Assembly (NCBI RefSeq): GCF_010998615.1
Contig: NZ_JAAEAH010000038.1
Coordinates: 1 to 64,000 of the forward strand
From: Myxococcus sp. CA023
Lineage (GTDB): Bacteria > Myxococcota > Myxococcia > Myxococcales > Myxococcaceae
Direction: 5' to 3'
DNA length: 64,000 nucleotides
The notes under the pieces are model-generated. The model saw nothing but the letters and a program-made list of their open reading frames with translations. It was not told where the DNA came from and searched no databases. The position numbers were made by a program, and so were the translations under genes. Positions 1 through 6,582 of the stretch are shown piece by piece (position 1 is the first letter of the stretch; each line of letters opens with the position of its first letter).

Positions 1-1
1 C

Positions 2-205
2 GCGGGGGCCGCGGCGGGCAACCAGGAGGCGTGGGACCTGCTGGAGGCGCAGAAGGTGCTCGCCGCGGAGGGCCAGAAGTTCAACATGGCCTACCTGCAG
101 CTCCAGAACGAGATGCAGAAGGAGAGCCGCGAGCACACCGCTGTCTCCAACATCATGAAGGTCCGCCACGACTCCGCGAAGGCGGCCATCAACAACATCC
201 GCTGA
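2..205 (+). CDS. Type III secretion needle-like protein, C-terminal part (putative SctF)
   Basis: The 5' end lies outside the window; 67 residues are visible before the TGA at 203-205. The visible part is a long Gln/Glu/Lys-rich helix ending in NIMKVRHDSAKAAINNIR. This can be laid on the C-termini of PrgI/MxiH-type needle subunits, with N, KV, D, A, I, N and the final R in register. It sits directly upstream of the inner-rod gene sctI and then sctJ, the order of the needle-rod-ring genes in injectisome operons (prgI-prgJ-prgK). The expected role is an exported subunit that polymerises into the needle. Without the N-terminus the call is tentative; it could be another small exported helical protein. 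Confidence 0.5.
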   Translation, partial: AGAAAGNQEAWDLLEAQKVLAAEGQKFNMAYLQLQNEMQKESREHTAVSNIMKVRHDSAKAAINNIR

Positions 206-220
206 GGAGCGACACCAGCC

Positions 221-706
221 ATGGCCATGGACACGTTGGGGCCGGTGGGGGGAGCGGGCGCGTCGCCTGCGGTGGAGCCCAGCCGGGAGCGATTCAGCAA
301 GGTGTTGGACGAGGTGCAGGGGCCTGCGAAGGGCACTGGGGTTCCGGTAGCCACGGAGGGGCCGCCGAAGCCCGCGCCCACGGCGGCGCCGCGGGGTGTC
401 TCCCGGGCCGAGGGGGTGGGACCCGCCGCGCCGGGCTGCGCGGATGTGAAGCCGGGCACTCGCGTGGACTCGGTGCAGGCGGCGAGAGCGCAGCAGGCGG
501 CACAGGTGCTGGACCGGGTGGGGCAGGCGCAAAAGCGGCTGGACCACATCCTTCAGCTGGCGCAGTCCGGCCGCAGCTTCACGCCCGCGGAGTTGCTCGC
601 GTTGCAGGCCCATGTCTACCGGGCGAGCCAGGAGCTCGACCTCGCCGGCAAGGTCGTCGAGAAGGCGACTGGCGGCGTCAAGCAGGTCCTCCAGACCCAG
701 GTTTGA
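221..706 (+). CDS. sctI: Type III secretion inner rod protein SctI
   Basis: A 161-residue protein with a Pro/Ala/Gly-rich, probably disordered first half and a helical second half. The last ~45 residues (ELLALQAHVYRASQELDLAG, then KVVEKATGGVKQVLQTQV) match the conserved C-terminal signature of YscI/HrpB/PrgJ inner-rod proteins, which end in a K-VxKATxxVxQLLxxQ-type helix. The family forms the adaptor between the inner-membrane ring and the needle. It follows the needle-like gene by 15 nt, and AGGAG at 205-209 serves the start. A second in-frame ATG at 227 is possible. It precedes the sctJ start by 10 nt, so it is surely in the same operon. The long N-terminal part is larger than in most SctI proteins. 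Confidence 0.75.
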   Translation: MAMDTLGPVGGAGASPAVEPSRERFSKVLDEVQGPAKGTGVPVATEGPPKPAPTAAPRGVSRAEGVGPAAPGCADVKPGTRVDSVQAARAQQAAQVLDRVGQAQKRLDHILQLAQSGRSFTPAELLALQAHVYRASQELDLAGKVVEKATGGVKQVLQTQV

Positions 707-716
707 GGAGCACCCG

Positions 717-1520
717 ATGCATTTGCTTTTCCGTCGCGCTTTCTTCCTCGCGCTACTCGTGAGCGTCACCGCCTGCCGCGAGCGCATCCAGCATGGTCTG
801 GATGAGCGGCAGGCCAACGAGCTTCAATCCGTGCTCGTCGAGCGAGGGCTCGACGCGCGCAAGGTCCCCGAGGCGGGCAAGAAGCCCACATGGTCCATCG
901 AGGTGGCGGACGAGCACGCCTCGGACGCGGTCCGCATCCTGTCGGAGCTGGGGCTGCCGAGGCTGAAGGAGGAAGTGGGGTGTGACGTCTTCGGTGGTGG
1001 CGGGCTGGTGCGCACGCCGGTGGAGGAGAGCGTCTGCCGAGTGAGGGTGATGGAGCGGAGCCTGGAGAAGACGCTCCAATCCGTGGAAGGGGTTCTGCTC
1101 GCGCGCGTCCACCTGGTGGTGCCCGCGCCGCCGAGAGTGGGACAGGCCCCGGGTCCATCGAAGGCATCGGCCATGCTTCGCGTGGCGCCGGGCAATGCGG
1201 CACGGGTGCGGCAATCCTCTGAGACGTTGAAGGTCCTCCTCGCGGGTGGTGTGGAGGGCCTGTCGCCGGAAGCCGTCTCGCTGTTGGTGGACGAGGTCTC
1301 CACCCGAGTGGAGGCTCCGACGGTGGTGGGCGTGTCTCCGCTGACCCGACTGCGTGCCCTCTTGGCGGTGTTGGGCCTCATGGTGACGGGGCTGTCGGTG
1401 GCGTTGGTGCTGGTGACGCTCCGGATGCGGCACTACCGCGACCGGACACCGACTCCGTCCGCGCCGCCTGGACCCGCGCGGCCCGTGTTGTCACCAGGAC
1501 CGGCGCGCAAGGTGGCGTGA
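717..1520 (+). CDS. sctJ: Type III secretion inner-membrane ring lipoprotein SctJ
   Basis: A 267-residue YscJ/FliF-family protein. The start at 717 (GAGGAG just upstream) gives a lipoprotein signal peptide with the lipobox LLVSVTAC, so Cys19 or thereabouts would be lipidated. It is followed by two ring-building modules: a first one beginning QHGLDERQANELQSVLVERG, and a second one containing EKTLQSVEGVLLARVHLVVP. A C-terminal transmembrane helix lies near residues 210-235 (LLAVLGLMVTGLSVALVLVT), followed by a basic, Pro-rich cytoplasmic tail. SctJ forms the inner ring of the injectisome basal body with SctD. An in-frame extension upstream to 612 exists but would destroy the signal peptide and overlap sctI. 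Confidence 0.93.
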   Translation: MHLLFRRAFFLALLVSVTACRERIQHGLDERQANELQSVLVERGLDARKVPEAGKKPTWSIEVADEHASDAVRILSELGLPRLKEEVGCDVFGGGGLVRTPVEESVCRVRVMERSLEKTLQSVEGVLLARVHLVVPAPPRVGQAPGPSKASAMLRVAPGNAARVRQSSETLKVLLAGGVEGLSPEAVSLLVDEVSTRVEAPTVVGVSPLTRLRALLAVLGLMVTGLSVALVLVTLRMRHYRDRTPTPSAPPGPARPVLSPGPARKVA

Positions 1521-1527
1521 GTTGTCC

Positions 1528-2019
1528 ATGGAGAGCGAACGCATGGATGCGACACGCGTAGGGCGCAAGCCTCGGCCAGGCCGGAGCTCCGCGTCCGTCA
1601 GGGCCGCTGCACCGACCGAGGAGGTGCCCCGTCTCGTGGGCCCCTTGCCGATTCCATTCGAACGCCTCGCGCTCGTCGCGTGGGTGCTGGGGCGGGAGCG
1701 GGCGGGCCCCCTTCTGGGCGAACTGGGCGAGGAATCGGCGGTGCGTGCGCGGGAGCACCTCCAGCGTCTGTCCGCGCTGCCCTCCGCGCAGCGACAGGCG
1801 AAGGTGGCGGTGGAGTTCGGGGAGCGAGCTGATGCCGCTGCTCGGCTGAGGCTCCTCATGAGTGACGCGCCTCCCATGCTTCGCCGGGAAATCTTTCGGC
1901 GTCTGCCTCCGTACCACCGGACCTTGTTTCCCGACGGAAGTCTGGCGCCTCCGGCGTCAGAGGTGCCTCCCGCGCTGGGGGCACTGGCCGAGCGCCTGAT
2001 TCGCGAGGCCACGCGCTGA
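1528..2019 (+). CDS. Uncharacterised T3SS-operon protein, possibly FliG-like
   Basis: A protein of about 163 residues between sctJ and sctQ. A basic, disordered N-terminus is followed by an all-helical body (ALVAWVLGRERAGPLLGEL around residues 50-70, then a second helical block ending PPMLRREIFRRLPPYHRTLF). The first block has the spacing of hydrophobics of a FliG N-terminal domain, and its position after a FliF/SctJ gene is where fliG lies in flagellar operons. That is a pattern-level resemblance only; SctK- or SctL-type accessory proteins are alternatives. Starts are possible at TTG 1522, ATG 1528, or ATG 1543; the last has the best ribosome-binding site (GGAG at 1530-1533). Confidence 0.6.
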   Translation: MESERMDATRVGRKPRPGRSSASVRAAAPTEEVPRLVGPLPIPFERLALVAWVLGRERAGPLLGELGEESAVRAREHLQRLSALPSAQRQAKVAVEFGERADAAARLRLLMSDAPPMLRREIFRRLPPYHRTLFPDGSLAPPASEVPPALGALAERLIREATR

Positions 2020-2166
2020 GTCTGAAAGCGGCGCCGTCCCGGCCCGCGTACCCGGCGTCCCGCGCCCGGATGCCATGCCTTCCCAACCCCGCGACTCCAC
2101 GAGCCCGGCCACTGGCGGGGGGCCTGCACGGGAGGAGTGCGTCTCGATGCAGCAGCGGAGCCACCG

Positions 2167-3312
2167 ATGAATACCCGTATCGAACACGCCGCCAGCCGGA
2201 AGGTCCGCCCCCTGCGCCGCTTGGGGGCGCGCCGGCTGACCCGGGCGCACCTCGTGCTCGCGGAGCGGCCCCATGCCGGGGGCCTCGGAAGGGAGGCGCT
2301 GGACGCGGTGATGGCGGCCCTGACTCGGGAACTCGGCTGTTCGGTGAACGCGGAGGCCCGTTTCCTGGAGTCCGTCATCTCGCCTTCGGTCGGACTGGGC
2401 GAGCCCGCGATTTTCGCGCTGCTGGAGCTGTCGGCGGTGGGGGGCACGGCGGTGCTGGAGCTGGAGCCCGCGCTCGCCTTCATGGGGTTGGAGCGCATCG
2501 CTGGCGCGGGGCAGCGGCCCGGCGTGGTGACGGAGTTGGCCCGGTTGGAAGAGGCGACGTTGGCCTATGTCCTGCTGGTCGCGCTCTCCGCGGTGAGGGC
2601 GGCGGGCGGGGCATACCCGTGGCTCGGTCCACGACTCGCGGGCGTGACGATGTCCAGGTCGGACGTGGTGGCGCGCTTGGACCCTCGCGAACCCTTGGTT
2701 GGCATTGAGTTGATGGTGACCGTGGGCGAGTCGCGCGCGGGCGCGCGGTTGCTGCTGCCGTCACAGGTGGTCCAGACGGTGTTCCAAGCGCTTCCGGTGG
2801 AGCGTGCGCCGGGCATCGCGCCAGAGGTGCTGGCCGCCTCGCTGGATGCCCGGTGCCTCGTAGGCCAGACGCCGCTGTCCGCGAACGCGCTGGACGCGCT
2901 CGTGGTGGGGGACGTCGTCGTCTTCGAAGGCGTGCGTAAGCAGGCCGGCCAGCTCTTCGGGCCGGGGCGGCTGGTGACGCGCGGATTCGCGCTCTCGGGA
3001 GACTTCCTCGCCGAGGGCTTTTCACTGACCCGCGCGCAGGGGCGCGGGATTCCCCAGGAGTCGGACATGGTGGCCGTGAACAAGCAGGAGGAGGGCATGC
3101 CTCCGCTGCCCGTGGATGTGGAAATCGAGCTGACGCGGGTGATGATTCCCCTGTCGGAGCTCGCGGCGCTCAAGCCGGGCGCGTTGCTTCCCCTGCACAT
3201 CAACGCCAGTGAGCCGGTGGTGCTGCGCGTGGGAGACCGCGCGGTGGCCCGCGCCGAGTTGGTGGAAATCGAGGGCGAGGTTGGAGCCCGCGTCCTGGCG
3301 CTGCTGCCGTGA
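2167..3312 (+). CDS. sctQ: Type III secretion C-ring / sorting platform protein SctQ
   Basis: A 381-residue YscQ/FliM-FliN-type protein. The C-terminal ~75 residues form a SpoA (surface presentation of antigens) domain: LPVDVEIELTRVMIPLSEL, then LKPGALLPL, PVVLRVGDRAVARAELVEI and a final hydrophobic strand. A second, more divergent SpoA-like segment lies near residues 240-290. SctQ builds the cytoplasmic sorting platform under the export gate. ATG 2167 was chosen because GGAG at 2157-2160 has correct spacing; GTG 2137 is open in frame but its GGAGGA abuts the codon. The end overlaps the next gene by 4 nt (GTGA), implying translational coupling. Confidence 0.88.
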   Translation: MNTRIEHAASRKVRPLRRLGARRLTRAHLVLAERPHAGGLGREALDAVMAALTRELGCSVNAEARFLESVISPSVGLGEPAIFALLELSAVGGTAVLELEPALAFMGLERIAGAGQRPGVVTELARLEEATLAYVLLVALSAVRAAGGAYPWLGPRLAGVTMSRSDVVARLDPREPLVGIELMVTVGESRAGARLLLPSQVVQTVFQALPVERAPGIAPEVLAASLDARCLVGQTPLSANALDALVVGDVVVFEGVRKQAGQLFGPGRLVTRGFALSGDFLAEGFSLTRAQGRGIPQESDMVAVNKQEEGMPPLPVDVEIELTRVMIPLSELAALKPGALLPLHINASEPVVLRVGDRAVARAELVEIEGEVGARVLALLP

Positions 3313-3743
3313 GTCCCGTCATGAATGCACAGCGTTTCGTTCATTCGCCGCGCTCGCGCTTGCTGTTGGCGGGGGCTCTGGTGCTGGGGTTGGCGGTGAT
3401 GGGCCCGGTGGCTGGGGTGTCCACCACGGTGGCCGCGCGGTGGCTGCTGGGCATCGTGGCGCTAGCCGTACTGGGGTGGTGGTTGCACCGGCGTGGCGCT
3501 GTCGTCACGGGCGCACCCACGGCGCCACGGCTGAACGTCGTATCGCGAGCGGGGCTCTCGCAACGGTGCGGTGTTGCGCTCGTGGAGGTGGATGGGCGCA
3601 GCTACCTGGTGGCCTTCGGTGACGCGTTCGCGGAGATTCGCGAGACGGCAACGCCTGCGCCGGAGTTCGGTCATGTCCTGGCTCAGGCCCGGCGGCCCAT
3701 GCCCAGGTCCCGCACGATTCGGGGCCGGCGGGAGGGGCAATGA
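3309..3743 (+). CDS. FliO-like type III export accessory membrane protein
   Basis: A 144-residue protein with one or two hydrophobic segments (LLLAGALVLGLAVMGPVAG and RWLLGIVALAVLGWWL) followed by a small cytoplasmic domain. That domain begins RLNVVSRAGLSQRCGVALVE and continues VDGRSYLVAFGDAFAEI, matching the FliO pattern (a short beta module with V-R-x-L/GLS-L-x-V-G-x-R-x-LLV). In flagella FliO helps assemble the FliP/SctR ring, and here the gene is fused by overlaps between sctQ and sctR. Injectisome operons normally lack it, which makes this system look flagellum-like. The start could be GTG 3309 (overlapping the sctQ stop) or ATG 3321. Confidence 0.65.
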   Translation: MSPVMNAQRFVHSPRSRLLLAGALVLGLAVMGPVAGVSTTVAARWLLGIVALAVLGWWLHRRGAVVTGAPTAPRLNVVSRAGLSQRCGVALVEVDGRSYLVAFGDAFAEIRETATPAPEFGHVLAQARRPMPRSRTIRGRREGQ

Positions 3744-4471
3744 GCCACGGCTTGTTGGGAGCGCTCCTGCTGGTTCCTGCCGCGGCCGCCGCGGCGGAGA
3801 AATCACTGTCGCGGATGTCGTACGCGGGCAGCCCGCTGTCGATGATGGGCATGCTCGCGGTGATGTCGCTGCTGCCGTTCGCGGTGCTGATGCTGACGAG
3901 CTTCTCGAAGATTGCCGTCGTGTTGTCGCTGGCCCGCTCGGCCATGGGCACGCAGCAGGCGCCGCCTACCATCGTGCTCACGGGCCTGGCGGCGGTGCTC
4001 ACCGGGCACATCATGGCCCCGGTGATGGAGCGCATGTACGACGCGGGGCAGGTGGCCTACGCGGAGGTGGCGTCGGGCTCCGGCGCGGAGATGCTCTCCG
4101 CCGCGAGCCGCGTGTCGGAGCCGCTGCGCGCCTTCCTGGTCAAGCACGGGAGCGCTGAGGAGCGCGCGCGCTTCGTGGACCTGGCGCGCGAGCTACGTCC
4201 GGTGGAGGAGATGGACGCGGTGCGGGAGACGGACCTCTTCGTCGTCATTCCGGCCTTCGTCATCACCGAGCTGAAGGAAGCCTTTCAGATTGGCTTCCTC
4301 GTCTTCCTCCCGTTCCTCGTGCTGGACATGGTGATTGCCAACGTGCTGCTCGCGCTGGGCATGCAGACGTTGTCACCCAGCCAGGTGAGTCTGCCCTTCA
4401 AGATTCTCCTCTTCGTCGCCGTGGATGGCTGGTCGCTGCTCGCGCGGGGCCTCATCCTCGGCTACCGGTGA
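3740..4471 (+). CDS. sctR: Type III secretion export apparatus protein SctR
   Basis: A 243-residue FliP/YscR-family membrane protein. Hydrophobic helices are at about residues 30-52 (MGMLAVMSLLPFAVLMLTSF), 72-92, and two near the C-terminus. It carries the family signatures TSFSKIAVVLSLARSAMGTQ and, later, FVITELKEAFQIGFLVFLPF and VLLALGMQTLSPSQVSLPFK. SctR, with SctS and SctT, forms the helical core of the export gate in the inner membrane. The ATGA overlap with the FliO-like gene indicates coupled translation. FliP has a cleaved signal peptide; here the first ~22 residues (LLGALLLVPAAAAAAEKSLS) could act as one. Confidence 0.95.
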   Translation: MSHGLLGALLLVPAAAAAAEKSLSRMSYAGSPLSMMGMLAVMSLLPFAVLMLTSFSKIAVVLSLARSAMGTQQAPPTIVLTGLAAVLTGHIMAPVMERMYDAGQVAYAEVASGSGAEMLSAASRVSEPLRAFLVKHGSAEERARFVDLARELRPVEEMDAVRETDLFVVIPAFVITELKEAFQIGFLVFLPFLVLDMVIANVLLALGMQTLSPSQVSLPFKILLFVAVDGWSLLARGLILGYR

Positions 4472-4475
4472 CGCC

Positions 4476-4745
4476 ATGACCCAGGACTTCTTCCTCACCC
4501 TGGGACGTGAGGCCCTGCTGTTGATGGTGATGGCGTCGCTGCCGCCCATTGGCGCGAGCCTGGTGGTGGGGTTCTTGTCGAGCCTCTTCCAGGCCACCAC
4601 CCAGCTTCAGGAGTCCACGTTGTCGGTGGTGCCCAAGCTGTGCGCGGCCGTCCTGGCACTGGTCCTCGCCGGGCCCTGGATTGCCGGGCAGCTCACGCGC
4701 TTCACCCACCAGCTCCTGATGCTCATCTCCGAGGTCGCGGCATGA
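4476..4745 (+). CDS. sctS: Type III secretion export apparatus protein SctS
   Basis: An 89-residue FliQ/YscS-family protein, the normal size, with two hydrophobic hairpin helices (ALLLMVMASLPPIGASLVVG and LCAAVLALVLAGPWIAGQL). The signature linking them, GFLSSLFQATTQLQESTLS, is the conserved Q-A-x-T-Q-x-x-E-x-T/S motif of the family. It starts 4 nt after sctR and its stop overlaps the sctT start (ATGA). It is part of the SctRST export gate. Confidence 0.94.
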   Translation: MTQDFFLTLGREALLLMVMASLPPIGASLVVGFLSSLFQATTQLQESTLSVVPKLCAAVLALVLAGPWIAGQLTRFTHQLLMLISEVAA

Positions 4746-5536
4746 ATCTGGAGCCGCTCCGCGCCTGGCTCGAGTCACTGGGTCCGGACATCGTCGTGGT
4801 GGCGCTGTGTGCCGCGCGGCTGCTGCCCATGACGTTCCTGTGTCCGCTACTGGGAGGGCAGGCCACGCCGACGATGGTTCGCCTGGCATTGGTGCTGTCC
4901 CTGTCGCTCTTCCTCCGGGTGGAGGCGGGCGTGGTGCTGGATGCGCCTGTCACGTCCGCGGTGGCCCTGGGCGGATTGGTGATTCGCGAGCTGCTCTTCG
5001 GGACGTCCGTGGGGTTGGTCGCGGTACTCCCCTTCGATGCCGCGCGCATGGGCGGCCGCTTCATCGACCTGCTTCGTGGAACCTCCGCCGAGGCGAGTCT
5101 GCCCCTTGCGGGGAGCCGTGAGTCCGCGGCAGGGGAGGGGCTCTACCATCTGCTGGTGGCGCTGGTGGTCTCCGGTGGCATGTGGCCGCTCGTCATCTCC
5201 AGCGTGCTGCGTGGGTTCGGCGTGGTGAAGCTCGGCGCCTTCGTTCCAACCGAGGCGGCCACGCTGCATGTCGTCCTGCTGGCGGGCGCGGCCATGGCCA
5301 CGGGGCTGGCGGTGGGGGCGCCGATCGCCGCGGCGGTGCTGACCGTGGACTGTTTCCTGGGCCTGGCTTCGCGAGCGGCACCGCAGGTGAATCTTCAGGA
5401 GGTGGGGACGCCGCTGAAGATTCTGGGTGGGGGCGCCTTGTTGTGGCTGGGGACGGGCGTGTTGTGTGAGCGGCTGTTGGCGGGCGTGTTGTCCGTGGAA
5501 GGCGCGCTGGCGCTGTTGGGTGAGGTGGCGCGGTGA
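4742..5536 (+). CDS. sctT: Type III secretion export apparatus protein SctT
   Basis: A 264-residue FliR/YscT-family multi-spanning membrane protein. It contains the family segments RLLPMTFLCPLLGGQATPTM (first helix pair), VIRELLFGTSVGLVAVLPFD, and AAVLTVDCFLGLASRAAPQVN close to the C-terminal helix LKILGGGALLWLG. SctT caps the SctR5S4T1 gate. It has 4-nt overlaps with sctS upstream and sctU downstream. The length is typical for the family. Confidence 0.93.
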   Translation: MNLEPLRAWLESLGPDIVVVALCAARLLPMTFLCPLLGGQATPTMVRLALVLSLSLFLRVEAGVVLDAPVTSAVALGGLVIRELLFGTSVGLVAVLPFDAARMGGRFIDLLRGTSAEASLPLAGSRESAAGEGLYHLLVALVVSGGMWPLVISSVLRGFGVVKLGAFVPTEAATLHVVLLAGAAMATGLAVGAPIAAAVLTVDCFLGLASRAAPQVNLQEVGTPLKILGGGALLWLGTGVLCERLLAGVLSVEGALALLGEVAR

Positions 5537-6582
5537 GTGGGGAGAAGACAGAGAAGCCCAGCGCGAAGCGCCTTCGTGAAGCACGGCGCAAAGGACAGAT
5601 TCCCCGCAGCCGCTTGCTCAACGCCAGCGCGGTGACGGCGGGTGGCTTGTTCGGGCTCACGGAGGCCGCGCCAGTGGGCATGGCGAGGCTCCAGGCATGG
5701 ACGGAGCACCTCTTCCTGGGACAGCAGGACCTTGGGGCGTGGCAGGAAGGGCTCTGGATTGCCGCGCGTTTTTGTGGCCCGGTGCTGGGGGGCGCGTTCG
5801 CCGCGGCGCTGCTCGTGTCCGTGGCTACGGTGGGCCTGGAAGCCGACCTCCTGCATGTCGAGCCGAAGCTGGAGCGCATCAGTCTCGTGGCGGGCATGCA
5901 GCGGCTCTTCAGCTGGCGCCCCTGGGTGGAACTGGCGAAGACGCTGCTGATTGTCTGCCTGGTGGGGGCGCTCGTCTGGAGCGATGCGGAGGAGGTCGCT
6001 CCGGATGCGATGAAGACCGCGTGGCTGGGCGGTACGGAGGGCTTGAGCCTGGTGGTCGCGCACGTGTCCGGGCTCGCGAGCCGCCTGGCCTGTTTGCTGG
6101 TGGTGCTGGGCGTGGGGGACTACGCGCTGGCCTGGCGGCGCCACATCAAGGATTTGATGATGACTCGCGAGGAGATGAAGCGCGAGTACAAGGAGAGTGA
6201 GGGCGACCCCCGGCACAAGGGGCAGCGGAAGGCCCTGCATCGCCAGCTTTCGCAGGGCGGTGCGGCACGCGGGGTGCAAAAGGCGACCGCCGTGGTCGTC
6301 AACCCCACGCACATCGCGGTCGCGCTTCGCTACGACGTCGACGAATGTGAGGCGCCCTATCTCGTGGCCAAGGCCCGGGAAGGGGATGCGCTCGCCATGC
6401 GGGAGCAGGCACGCCGACTGGGCATTCCGGTGGTGCGGGACATCCCGCTGGCACGCAGCCTCATCCACTACGACGTGGGCGAGCCCATTCCAGAGGAGCT
6501 GTACCAGGCGGCGGCGGTCGTCCTGCGCACGGCGATGGATGCGCGGGAGTTGGACGGCCATCCACGGAGACAGACGTCATGA
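5533..6582 (+). CDS. sctU: Type III secretion export switch protein SctU
   Basis: A 349-residue FlhB/YscU-family protein starting with GTG inside the sctT stop. The N-terminus is the conserved basic segment EKTEKPSAKRLREARRKGQI, followed by four predicted transmembrane helices (residues ~28-215). The cytoplasmic domain carries the autocleavage motif N257-P258-T259-H260 in VVVNPTHIAVALRY. Cleavage between N and P is known to switch substrate specificity in this family. The linker MTREEMKREYKESEGDPRHK is also typical. All residues needed for self-cleavage are present, so the switch should be functional. Confidence 0.95.
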   Translation: MSGEKTEKPSAKRLREARRKGQIPRSRLLNASAVTAGGLFGLTEAAPVGMARLQAWTEHLFLGQQDLGAWQEGLWIAARFCGPVLGGAFAAALLVSVATVGLEADLLHVEPKLERISLVAGMQRLFSWRPWVELAKTLLIVCLVGALVWSDAEEVAPDAMKTAWLGGTEGLSLVVAHVSGLASRLACLLVVLGVGDYALAWRRHIKDLMMTREEMKREYKESEGDPRHKGQRKALHRQLSQGGAARGVQKATAVVVNPTHIAVALRYDVDECEAPYLVAKAREGDALAMREQARRLGIPVVRDIPLARSLIHYDVGEPIPEELYQAAAVVLRTAMDARELDGHPRRQTS

